From the NCBI RefSeq assembly GCF_000499205.1, contig NZ_AWUK01000038.1, forward strand, positions 186,001 to 250,000: a stretch of DNA of 64,000 bases. Direction: 5' to 3'. Position 1 is the first letter of the stretch, and each line of letters opens with the position of its first letter. Both the position numbers and the translations under genes were made by a program. Of the stretch, positions 16,685-24,323 are shown one piece after another. The notes beneath the pieces are model-generated. The model was not told the DNA's origin. It did not search any database and saw only the letters and a program-made list of their open reading frames with translations. The stretch is from Paenibacillus sp. MAEPY2 (lineage in GTDB: Bacteria > Bacillota > Bacilli > Paenibacillales > Paenibacillaceae).

Positions 16685-16698
16685 AGAAAGCGCTATCA
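16685..16698 (+). promoter_or_regulatory. cre-like site downstream of the operon promoter
   Basis: AGAAAGCGCTATCA matches the cre consensus TGWAANCGNTNWCA at all but the first base. It begins nine bases after the -10, near the expected transcription start, fitting CcpA-mediated glucose repression. Confidence 0.6.
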
Positions 16699-16759
16699 AA
16701 AATGCGTTATCCAAAAAAAGCGGTCTGCCAAAAAGTCTTACTGGCCACCGCATGGGGGG

Positions 16760-17731
16760 ATGAATCTGAGAACGACAATATCTAATGTGGCTTCGGCAAC
16801 AAGGCAGAGCAGACGCTCGGCTGTCAAGCGAGCCGTATCCAGAAGTCTGCGGAGGCATTGGCAGCTCTATCTGCTAATCCTTCCACCGGTCGCTTACTTC
16901 ATCATTTTCAAGTATGTTCCGATGGCTAATGCGGTCCTGGCATTCAAGGATTACAACGTTATCAAGGGGGTATGGGGCAGCCCGTGGGTAGGCACCAAGT
17001 ATTTTGAATTGCTTTTCCAAAATCCCGCCTTCGCCACCCTGATCAAAAACACGCTGTATATTTCCTTCTATCAGTTAATTGTCGGCTTTCCGGTGCCCAT
17101 TTTGCTGGCGCTGGCACTGAACGAAGTCAAGAGCGCAACGTTCAAGAAAACCGTTCAGATGGTTACCTACGCTCCCTACTTTATTTCGACCGTGGTTATG
17201 GTATCCATAATCATGTTATTTCTTTCTCCCCGGCTTGGCATCGTTAATACGATTCTGGGCGCTCTGGGGTTGGAAGCGGTGAATTTCCTGGGAGAGCCGG
17301 GATTGTTCCGGTCTTTATATGTGTTCTCCGACGTGTGGCAAAGCATGGGATACTCCGCAGTGATTTATTTGGCAGCGTTGGCTGGCATCGACCCTTCGCT
17401 GTATGAAGCGGCTAAAGTCGACGGCGCAAGCCGTTTCCAAAAAATATTGAACGTTGATCTGCCTGGCATACTGCCTGCGGCAGTGATCATTCTGATCCTG
17501 AGCGTTGGCAACATCATGGCGGTCGGATTTGAGAAAATTTATTTGCTCCAAAATCCGTTGAATTTGTCGGCTTCTGAAATAATTTCTACCTACGTGTACA
17601 AAATGGGGCTGCTGAACGCCAATTACAGCTTTGCAACGGCGGTTGGCCTGTTTAATTCCCTGATTAACCTGATCCTGCTGCTGACCGTGAACGCAGCCGC
17701 GAAGCGATTGTCCAATACAAGCCTGTGGTAG
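16760..17731 (+). CDS. ABC transporter permease (LplB family)
   Basis: A 323-residue permease with a basic ~35-residue N-terminal tail, six spans (first LYLLILPPVAYFIIFKYVPM) and the EAA loop EAAKVDGA ending in LP. The FKYVPMANAVLAFKDYN region is typical of LplB-type subunits that work with large LplA-like SBPs. The ATG at 16760 touches a GGGGGG stretch, an unusually short spacing; a CTG or GTG a few codons further in cannot be excluded. First gene of the operon controlled by the 16623 promoter; partner permease 34 bases downstream. Confidence 0.9.
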   Translation: MNLRTTISNVASATRQSRRSAVKRAVSRSLRRHWQLYLLILPPVAYFIIFKYVPMANAVLAFKDYNVIKGVWGSPWVGTKYFELLFQNPAFATLIKNTLYISFYQLIVGFPVPILLALALNEVKSATFKKTVQMVTYAPYFISTVVMVSIIMLFLSPRLGIVNTILGALGLEAVNFLGEPGLFRSLYVFSDVWQSMGYSAVIYLAALAGIDPSLYEAAKVDGASRFQKILNVDLPGILPAAVIILILSVGNIMAVGFEKIYLLQNPLNLSASEIISTYVYKMGLLNANYSFATAVGLFNSLINLILLLTVNAAAKRLSNTSLW

Positions 17732-17765
17732 TGCACTAGGCCTCAGAAGGGAGGAAGTTCATCTG

Positions 17766-18695
17766 ATGAGCGAGTTACAGACATACTTACGCCGTTCGAC
17801 GAATAAAGGGAAACCCACGATCAGGGAGTCCTTTGGGGACCGAATATTCATGACCATCATCTACATCGCTCTGATTGTCATTTTAATTGCCGTGCTTTAC
17901 CCGCTAATCTATATCGTTAGCTCTTCCCTAAGCAGTCCAGCCGCTGTCTCTTCCGGGAAAGTCTGGCTGTGGCCGGTTGACTTGACGCTGGATGGATACA
18001 AGGCGGTATTGCAGAACGATCAGGTCATTACCGGATATGCCAATTCCTTGTTTTACACCGTAAGCGGCACGCTGATCAGCGTAGCGCTGACGATCATGAT
18101 CGCTTACCCGCTTTCCAAAAAAACCTTTGTCGGACGCAGCCCACTGATGATGTTCATCACGTTCACCATGCTCTTCTCCGGCGGATTGATCCCAACTTAT
18201 CTCGTAGTCAAAACACTGGGATTGATCGATACCCGCTGGGCGCTGCTGATCCCCAATGCCATCTGGGTGTGGCAGGTCATCATAGCGCGCACGTTCTTTC
18301 AAAATTCCATTCCAGAGGAACTGTCCGAAGCAGCCGACATTGACGGATGCAGTGATATCCGTTTTATTTTCAGCGTCATTCTGCCTCTGGCGAAGCCAAT
18401 CGTTGCGGTGTTATCGCTGATGTATGCAGTCGGGCAGTGGAATGCGTACTTCGATGCATTGATTTACTTAAAATCGCAATCGCTTTATCCGTTGCAGCTA
18501 ATTTTGCGGAGCATCCTCATTTTGAACAATGGTACCGGAAACATGGACGCGGGGGAAATGTTGAAGCAGCAGCAAATGGCGGAGTTAATGAAATTCTCGT
18601 TAATCGTCATGGCCAGCTTGCCGGTGCTGGTTATCTATCCCTTCGTTCAGCGCTATTTTGTGCAGGGCATGCTGATTGGCTCGGTCAAAGGCTGA
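17766..18695 (+). CDS. Carbohydrate ABC transporter permease (LplC/YtcP family)
   Basis: A 309-residue permease with six spans, the opening GDRIFMTIIYIALIVILIAVLYPL typical of LplC/YtcP subunits and an EAA loop EAADIDGC ending in LP. GAGGAAG precedes the ATG. It pairs with the permease encoded at 16760 and precedes the lipoprotein SBP by 35 bases. There is no ATPase in the operon. Confidence 0.9.
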   Translation: MSELQTYLRRSTNKGKPTIRESFGDRIFMTIIYIALIVILIAVLYPLIYIVSSSLSSPAAVSSGKVWLWPVDLTLDGYKAVLQNDQVITGYANSLFYTVSGTLISVALTIMIAYPLSKKTFVGRSPLMMFITFTMLFSGGLIPTYLVVKTLGLIDTRWALLIPNAIWVWQVIIARTFFQNSIPEELSEAADIDGCSDIRFIFSVILPLAKPIVAVLSLMYAVGQWNAYFDALIYLKSQSLYPLQLILRSILILNNGTGNMDAGEMLKQQQMAELMKFSLIVMASLPVLVIYPFVQRYFVQGMLIGSVKG

Positions 18696-18730
18696 CGTTT
18701 TACAATCATCAGTAAAGGAGAGGATTTTTT

Positions 18731-20377
18731 TTGAGAAAACCAGGGTCCATCATATTTGCCTGCCTGCTTCTTCTTGGCGTGGCGCTCACGGGATGTTCAT
18801 CCACCGAACGAGGCAACGGATTGAAGGGGGAGGGTACCTCCGGCAATAAAGTTTCTATTAATGTATTTGCACATCAAGGTTCGGATACGAATCTTCAAAC
18901 CAATAAATTCACCAAAAAGATGGAAGACAAGTTCAACATCCATTTTAATTGGACGACAGTTCCGTTTGACGGAGCATCGGAGAAGAGACAAATCTCGTTG
19001 GCTTCGGGAGACTATCCCGATCTGTACCTGCTCATTCCATGGGTAGATCGATTTTCGCAAACGGACTTGTTGAAATTCGGCCAGCAAGGTGTCATCGTGC
19101 CACTCAACGATCTGATCGACAAATATGCTCCGAATATTAAAAAGGTGCTGGACAGCAACGAATATTATAAAGCGATTAACACGGCTCCTGATGGCAATAT
19201 CTATGGTCTGACGGGCTTGAATGAATGCTTCCACTGCTCCTATCCTAACAAGATGTGGCTCAATACAAAATGGCTGAAGCAGCTTGGATTAGCTGAGCCC
19301 AAAACCTTGGAGGACTTCAAAGGGGTGCTTGAGGCGTTCAAAACAAAGGACCCCAACGGGAATGGCAAGGCGGACGAAGTACCGCTTAGCGGCTCCATTG
19401 AAAATTTTGGCGTGCACATTATTCCGTATCTGATGAATGCCTTCATTTATGACGACGACAGAACGTATCTTCTCGTTAAGGATGGCAAGGTAGACACTGC
19501 TGCCAATAAATCGGAATGGAAGGAGGGACTTGCCTATATCCAATCCCTCTACGAAGCAGGTCTGATTGATCCAGGTGCCTTTACACAGAATTCGGGCGCA
19601 TTCAAGAAAATCGGTGATAATGCTGATGCACAACTGTTAGGCGCAGGTGCAGCCATGCACCCGGCCCTTTTTGTGAATACCGATGAGGGCTCGCCTTATG
19701 GCAAGGACTATAACGCGATTCCTCCACTGCAAGGACCGCATGCCAGCTATGCAACCTACAACTATCCGATTGATCCTGGGGCGTCGTTTGTGCTGACGAA
19801 CAAGGCAAGCGAAGAAACGCAGATTGCAGCCATTCAAATGCTGGATTATCTCTACACAGAAGAAGGAGCCATGAGTGCATATCTTGGTGAGGAGGGCACA
19901 AGCTGGCGCAAGCCGCAAGAAGGGGAAGTGGCCCTGAATGATCAAGTGCAGCCACTCTACAAAGCAATTCCACTCCCAACAGGAGCAGAGCCACGCAATG
20001 ACAGCTGGGGTGCGCTGAGTCAGTACAATCACCACAGGGCATACCGTGATGCCGAAGTTCAGGGCAAGGACATCTACGCAGGTGACGGATATGAGCGACG
20101 ACTTTATGAGGCAACGCTGTTGATGGAAGGCAAAGAACCCGATGAAGTGTTTCCGCATTGGGCGCTATGGGTGGATCCGGCAAGCGCCGATGAAACAAGC
20201 ATGATGCAGACAAATCTCAAGGATTATATTGACCAGAATGCGCTGCAATTCATTACAGGAGCGAAGAGTCTGGATAAGGATTGGGATGATTACGTGAAAG
20301 GGCTGGAGGGCCTGAACATCAAGCGTTATCTGGAAATCATGCAGTCTTCGTATGATTCTTCATCCATTTCTAAATAA
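18731..20377 (+). CDS. LplA-type extracellular solute-binding lipoprotein
   Basis: A 548-residue SBP. The TTG start follows AAAGGAGAGG. The signal peptide ends in LTGC, so Cys22 is the lipidation site. The body contains the family pattern of long LplA-like SBPs: FNIHFNWTTVPFDGASEKR, LASGDYPDLYLL, GLNECFHCSYPNKMW and a C-terminal region with WDDYVKGLEGLNIKRYLEIMQ. These proteins bind oligosaccharides outside the membrane and feed the LplB/LplC channel encoded just upstream. The GH127 gene follows 25 bases later in the same transcript, hinting at an arabinose-containing oligosaccharide as ligand (inference). Confidence 0.9.
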   Translation: MRKPGSIIFACLLLLGVALTGCSSTERGNGLKGEGTSGNKVSINVFAHQGSDTNLQTNKFTKKMEDKFNIHFNWTTVPFDGASEKRQISLASGDYPDLYLLIPWVDRFSQTDLLKFGQQGVIVPLNDLIDKYAPNIKKVLDSNEYYKAINTAPDGNIYGLTGLNECFHCSYPNKMWLNTKWLKQLGLAEPKTLEDFKGVLEAFKTKDPNGNGKADEVPLSGSIENFGVHIIPYLMNAFIYDDDRTYLLVKDGKVDTAANKSEWKEGLAYIQSLYEAGLIDPGAFTQNSGAFKKIGDNADAQLLGAGAAMHPALFVNTDEGSPYGKDYNAIPPLQGPHASYATYNYPIDPGASFVLTNKASEETQIAAIQMLDYLYTEEGAMSAYLGEEGTSWRKPQEGEVALNDQVQPLYKAIPLPTGAEPRNDSWGALSQYNHHRAYRDAEVQGKDIYAGDGYERRLYEATLLMEGKEPDEVFPHWALWVDPASADETSMMQTNLKDYIDQNALQFITGAKSLDKDWDDYVKGLEGLNIKRYLEIMQSSYDSSSISK

Positions 20378-20402
20378 AGAGCGGGAATGGAGGTGACCGA
20401 TA

Positions 20403-22229
20403 TTGTTTGCCAATTTTGGATTGAATGAAGTGAGGTTAAATAGAAATGAATTTGCTACCCGCCGGCAATACATCAAATCGTACCTTGCTTCATTTGATGT
20501 TAACCGGCTTATGCATACATTCAAACATAATGCGGGAATAGCTTCTCATACCGAGCCGCTTGGGGGTTGGGAAGCTGAGGATTGCGGCCTTAGGGGACAT
20601 TTCGCTGGACATTTCCTTTCGGCTTGTGCCAAATACGCCTTTGCCGATCAGGATCAGGTGCTTCACAGCAAAGCCAGCGAGATTGTGGACATCATGGAAT
20701 CCTGTGCTCAGCCCAACGGATATGTGAGTGCATTTGGTGAGGATCAGCTCGATCTGCTGGAAAGCGAGGAGAATCGGAAAGTATGGGCCCCGTATTATAC
20801 TCTGCACAAAATTATGCAGGGACTTATCGATTGCCATGTTTACCTGAGCAACTCGAAGGCACTGAAGATTGCTGTGAACCTGGCCCTCTATATTCATGGG
20901 CGGTTCACAAAGCTCTCCTTTTGGAAAATCGATGGTATTCTCCGCTGCACACGGCTGAACCCGGCTAATGAGTTCGGAGGCATGGGAGATGCGCTGTACT
21001 CACTCTATAATCTCACAGGAAGTGCCGAAATACTGGAGCTTGCCCAGCTGTTCGACAGAGACTATTTTGTAGGTCGCCTTGCCAAGGGTCAGGATGTACT
21101 TGCAGATTTGCACGCCAACACTCATCTCCCCATGATCATAGCGGCCATGCACCGTCATGATATTATTGGCGAGGAGCAATACAGAGCGGCAGCCTTACAT
21201 TTTTACGAATGCTTGAAGGGGAGAACATTTGCAAACGGCAATAGCAGCTCAAAGGCTGCAGCTCCTGTTGAAGGTGGAGTTTCCGAAAAGTCGGAACACT
21301 GGGGAGGATTCGGAAGACTGGAGGATGCGTTGACAGGTGGAGAGAGCGAGAGCTGCTGCGCGCACAACACAGAGCGAATACTGGAGAGATTGCTGTCATG
21401 GTCAGGAGCAGTTGAATATCTGGATCATATGGAATCATTGAAATATAACGCGATTCTGAACAGCGCGAGCAGCCAAACGGGGCTATCGCAATATCATCAG
21501 CCAATGGGGAGCGGTGCAACCAAAGCCTTCAGCAGCGCGAATGATTCCTTCTGGTGCTGTACGGCTTCCGGAATCGAGGCGATGAGCGAGCTGCAGAAAA
21601 ATATCTGGTTCAAAAGCGAAAACATGCTGCTGTTGAATGCATTCATATCGTCAACGGTGGAATGGAGCGAGCACACCAGCATTGTGCAGCATACCCGTTT
21701 TCCTGATGGGTTTACGTCCACCCTGGTGATTGAGACGCTCATACCCGTGACACTAGCATTGCTCCTGAAAGCAAAGTCTGTCAAAGCGGTGAAGATCAAC
21801 TCGGTGCCGGTGGAACTGGAACATAACAACGGGTACATCGTCATTCAGCACGAATTTCATGATCGGGATATAATCGAGATCGCAATCGCTGCCGAGCTGC
21901 ATCTGGTCCCACTGCAAGGCTCGGACAGCATGGCAGCGGTAATGTATGGCAGTATTCTGCTTGCACAACTGGGGGAATACACAATATTGAAGGGAATTAC
22001 CGAGGGCAATCTGCATGAGAAAATCGTCAGACTTCCCCAGGAACAACTGGCATTCGCCGCAGAGAGTGAGCAGGGGAATCAAGTGAAATTCATCCCGCTG
22101 TTTCGCGTGGAGGAAGAACAGTACTCGGTCTATCTGGATTTGAAAAATGATTCTCCTGGTGTCCAACGATTCTCAATGGCCGAGGTGGGCAGCGCGGCTT
22201 ATGAGCAAGAAGGGACAACTTGTCCTTGA
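20403..22229 (+). CDS. GH127-family (DUF1680) beta-L-arabinofuranosidase-like glycosidase
   Basis: A 608-residue protein, TTG start after GGAGGTG. No signal peptide, so cytoplasmic. An alpha/alpha toroid is recognisable (LGGWEAEDCGLRGHFAGHFLSA, APYYTLHKIMQGL, EFGGMGDALYSLY). GH127 enzymes use a zinc-coordinated cysteine nucleophile; the matching residues are Glu316 and Cys318 in ESESCC and the vicinal Cys385-Cys386 in FWCCTASG. All are present, so the enzyme should be active. The characterised members release beta-L-arabinofuranose; other specificities exist in the family. It is the last gene of the AraC/cre-controlled operon and would degrade the imported oligosaccharide inside the cell. Confidence 0.88.
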   Translation: MFANFGLNEVRLNRNEFATRRQYIKSYLASFDVNRLMHTFKHNAGIASHTEPLGGWEAEDCGLRGHFAGHFLSACAKYAFADQDQVLHSKASEIVDIMESCAQPNGYVSAFGEDQLDLLESEENRKVWAPYYTLHKIMQGLIDCHVYLSNSKALKIAVNLALYIHGRFTKLSFWKIDGILRCTRLNPANEFGGMGDALYSLYNLTGSAEILELAQLFDRDYFVGRLAKGQDVLADLHANTHLPMIIAAMHRHDIIGEEQYRAAALHFYECLKGRTFANGNSSSKAAAPVEGGVSEKSEHWGGFGRLEDALTGGESESCCAHNTERILERLLSWSGAVEYLDHMESLKYNAILNSASSQTGLSQYHQPMGSGATKAFSSANDSFWCCTASGIEAMSELQKNIWFKSENMLLLNAFISSTVEWSEHTSIVQHTRFPDGFTSTLVIETLIPVTLALLLKAKSVKAVKINSVPVELEHNNGYIVIQHEFHDRDIIEIAIAAELHLVPLQGSDSMAAVMYGSILLAQLGEYTILKGITEGNLHEKIVRLPQEQLAFAAESEQGNQVKFIPLFRVEEEQYSVYLDLKNDSPGVQRFSMAEVGSAAYEQEGTTCP

Positions 22230-22281
22230 AGAGAATAGGGTGAGGGCAGAAAAGTGACATTGGTTGCCTGGATTTGCATAC

Positions 22282-22333
22282 CCCAAAACGTTCCCGATTC
22301 GCAGGAATACGATGCGAGCGGGAACGTTTTGGG
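22282..22333. other. Perfect 15-bp inverted repeat with nested inner stem
   Basis: CCCAAAACGTTCCCG (22282-22296) and its exact reverse complement (22319-22333) flank a 22-base loop that itself contains TCGCA/TGCGA. It lies between the GH127 stop and the padC remnant on the opposite strand. No U tract follows on either strand, so it may be a transcription barrier between convergent units or an RNA 3' end stabiliser rather than a classic terminator. Confidence 0.55.
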
Positions 22334-22369
22334 TTAGATATATTGAAATTTTATGTTGCAATGAAGCGT

Positions 22370-22820
22370 CTATTTCAGTTTTCCGGCACGAATATCGTCG
22401 GTCATACCGGGATAAGGCGCGATGGAAATAAGCTTCTGATTGTCGATCCCGGCATTTTCCATAAATGTGATATCGGCAAATTTGGGAACGACGTATTTAG
22501 GATATGTTTCATACTTTTCGCGTGACTCGATCATGAGATCGATATAGTCGTTCTGGTAGCAGACGGTAATTTCCGGATGCTCATGAACCCATTTCGGGAA
22601 AAAAATAATCCCGTGCATCCGCTTCTCGCGCGGCATAAAATTAAGGGAAACATCTGTTCCCAGTCGGCTCGGTCCATGATACTTTGTAGACACCCTCGGT
22701 TAATTTCACAATGTTGACTTCCTGATCCCGCACCCAACGTCCTGCAACCATCCCGCTGTGAATGCGATAATCAATGGTATGATCGTTTTTGATGTAGATT
22801 TCGTATTCCCAGCCGTTTTC
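22370..22820 (-). pseudogene. padC: Phenolic acid decarboxylase remnant (5' truncated, frameshifted)
   Basis: Read on the minus strand, 22820 down to ~22662 encodes [35 protein letters not shown] and KVSWTEPTG. After a one-base insertion (GGG at about 22658-22662) the frame shifts and continues as [41 protein letters not shown] and [11 protein letters not shown]-stop. This is the Bacillus-type phenolic acid decarboxylase (PadC, ~161 residues), which converts ferulic and p-coumaric acids to vinyl phenols. The first ~13 residues, with the two active-site tyrosines, are missing, and the gene is broken by the frameshift, so it is non-functional unless the base is an assembly error. Ferulate is what esterases release from arabinoxylan, so loss beside an esterase gene is notable. 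The rest of 22821-22938 shows nothing recognisable. Confidence 0.85.
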
Positions 22821-22938
22821 GGCTTTTGTCCCGTCAGAATTTCAATGGCGTTGAGGGGAGTGACCCACCTATCTCAATCCTGTAGACAGTTTACGTTTAC
22901 GGCTTGAAATAGGCGGAAATATGGCCCTGAAATCTATA

Positions 22939-24081
22939 TTAATAGATACGATAGTTGCCGCTCAAAGCCAGCAGACTAAAGAAATAAAGACAGTTGTCAT
23001 AGTATCGGCGCACACCTTTGCGCAGCGGCGTGTTCCAAAACTGGTGCACGAACTGGCTTGCATGTGGACCGTCTGCTGCCAGAGAAGCCATGGCATTGGT
23101 AGCGAGGAGCCCAACCGGATGCAGCGATGGCTCGTCGAAAGGCTCACCTTCAATGGTATAGCGACGATAATCAGATACTTCAATTTCACTGAAAAAAGTC
23201 TGTATGCGATTGGACTGCTCCACTTGCCAGTGATCCTTACGGAACCATTCCCAGTCGAGGGCTATATTGGCCGCAACCCGGTAAGCATCACTGTAAAAGT
23301 GTCTGAAATCTCCATGACGTTGTGGCGGTGCGGGTGTGCCGTCAAAATTGGCGTACTCGGGTGAGAGTCCGGTCACCGGGTGACAGGCTTTGTGCAGATA
23401 CGCCCGGCTGGTTGCCGCAGCCTTTTTCCAAAAAGCTTGATCGCACTCATCTGCGTATTTTGCGAACAGTTCATAAAAATGGGGCAGATGATAGGAGGGG
23501 TCGCTAAACGGTGATTCCGGTATGAACTTGATTAATTTCGTTTCCGGGTCCCACATCGGATCGCCTTCGCCATGTTCTCCTTGATGCAGGCATGCATGTA
23601 ATACTGTTCTCGCTTGCTCTGCATAATCATATGGCGGGGGTCCATCTCCCCAGCGGTTGGAGGCAAAGAAAAGGGCCATTGCAAAAAATTCTTCTCCGTC
23701 CGGTGCTGGGCCTTGCGATATTCGCGTGCCATCAGGTTTGCAATGCCATGCAAAATAATCCTTGTATCGACCTTCCGCATGCTGCATGAATGTTTTCGAG
23801 AAATTCCAGAGTCGATCGAACTCTTCTTTTTTGTTCATTTGCACAGCCATCATCATGCCGTAAGACATGCCTTCGGAACGCACATCAAGATTGCCAGTGT
23901 CAAGGATGTATCCTTTGTCCTCACCCATGGGGTGATAGATGCGTGTATCCGGGTCACCGTAGAACAGTTCGGTCCAAGTGTCCTTGATTCTTGCCTTGAT
24001 TTCCTCATCCGTATAACCGAGTTCCAAAAACATATTTCTGTATTCAGAGGTAGTGTAAGCGCCTTCAATAGTGTGAGTCAA
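22939..24081 (-). CDS. GH8 reducing-end xylose-releasing exo-oligoxylanase (Rex type)
   Basis: A 380-residue GH8 enzyme without a signal peptide. The catalytic acid motif SEGMSYGMMMAV places Glu70 at the same number as in the characterised Bacillus halodurans Rex, and the base is Asp265 in FYSDAYR. The length also matches Rex (about 390). Such enzymes act inside the cell, removing xylose from the reducing end of xylo-oligosaccharides. The ATG follows AAAAGGAGG. It is divergent from the GH95 gene, with a 242-base shared control region. The assignment of family is firm; the exo-oligoxylanase activity is from family likeness. Confidence 0.88.
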   Translation of the reverse strand: MTHTIEGAYTTSEYRNMFLELGYTDEEIKARIKDTWTELFYGDPDTRIYHPMGEDKGYILDTGNLDVRSEGMSYGMMMAVQMNKKEEFDRLWNFSKTFMQHAEGRYKDYFAWHCKPDGTRISQGPAPDGEEFFAMALFFASNRWGDGPPPYDYAEQARTVLHACLHQGEHGEGDPMWDPETKLIKFIPESPFSDPSYHLPHFYELFAKYADECDQAFWKKAAATSRAYLHKACHPVTGLSPEYANFDGTPAPPQRHGDFRHFYSDAYRVAANIALDWEWFRKDHWQVEQSNRIQTFFSEIEVSDYRRYTIEGEPFDEPSLHPVGLLATNAMASLAADGPHASQFVHQFWNTPLRKGVRRYYDNCLYFFSLLALSGNYRIY

Positions 24082-24130
24082 ATTCGTTGCCTCCTTTTAG
24101 TCAATCATACTTGCTAAAGTATATCATGCG

Positions 24131-24180
24131 GGCTACTTATCAAATTAAAGCATTCACTTATAAAATTACAGTATTTTGGC
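24131..24180 (+). promoter_or_regulatory. 50-bp element shared with the region before the 60715 response regulator
   Basis: This stretch matches 60464-60513 without gaps at 37 of 50 positions, including a 14-base identical core CAAATTAAAGCATT and then CTT..AAAATTA. It lies between the divergent GH8 and GH95 genes. A regulator binding site is the likely meaning, possibly for the YesN-type protein encoded at 60715. Confidence 0.45.
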
Positions 24181-24323
24181 CCGAGCTATTGGCATGAAGA
24201 AAAATATACATATCATGAAAGAGTACTGATTGGCTGGATTACGTCATTTTCTTTCCATATTTGAATGTTAAAATGAATTATAGCCCTAAAAGTTGTATCG
24301 AATATGAATATGGGAGGAACACA

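Noticed and set aside
19602-20213. 203-residue minus-strand frame inside the SBP gene
   Set aside because: Cysteine/histidine/leucine-rich nonsense composition; complementary to a well-supported SBP.
22921-23364. Plus-strand 147-residue frame opposite the GH8 gene
   Set aside because: No recognisable domain; the opposite strand encodes a full GH8 with intact catalytic residues.
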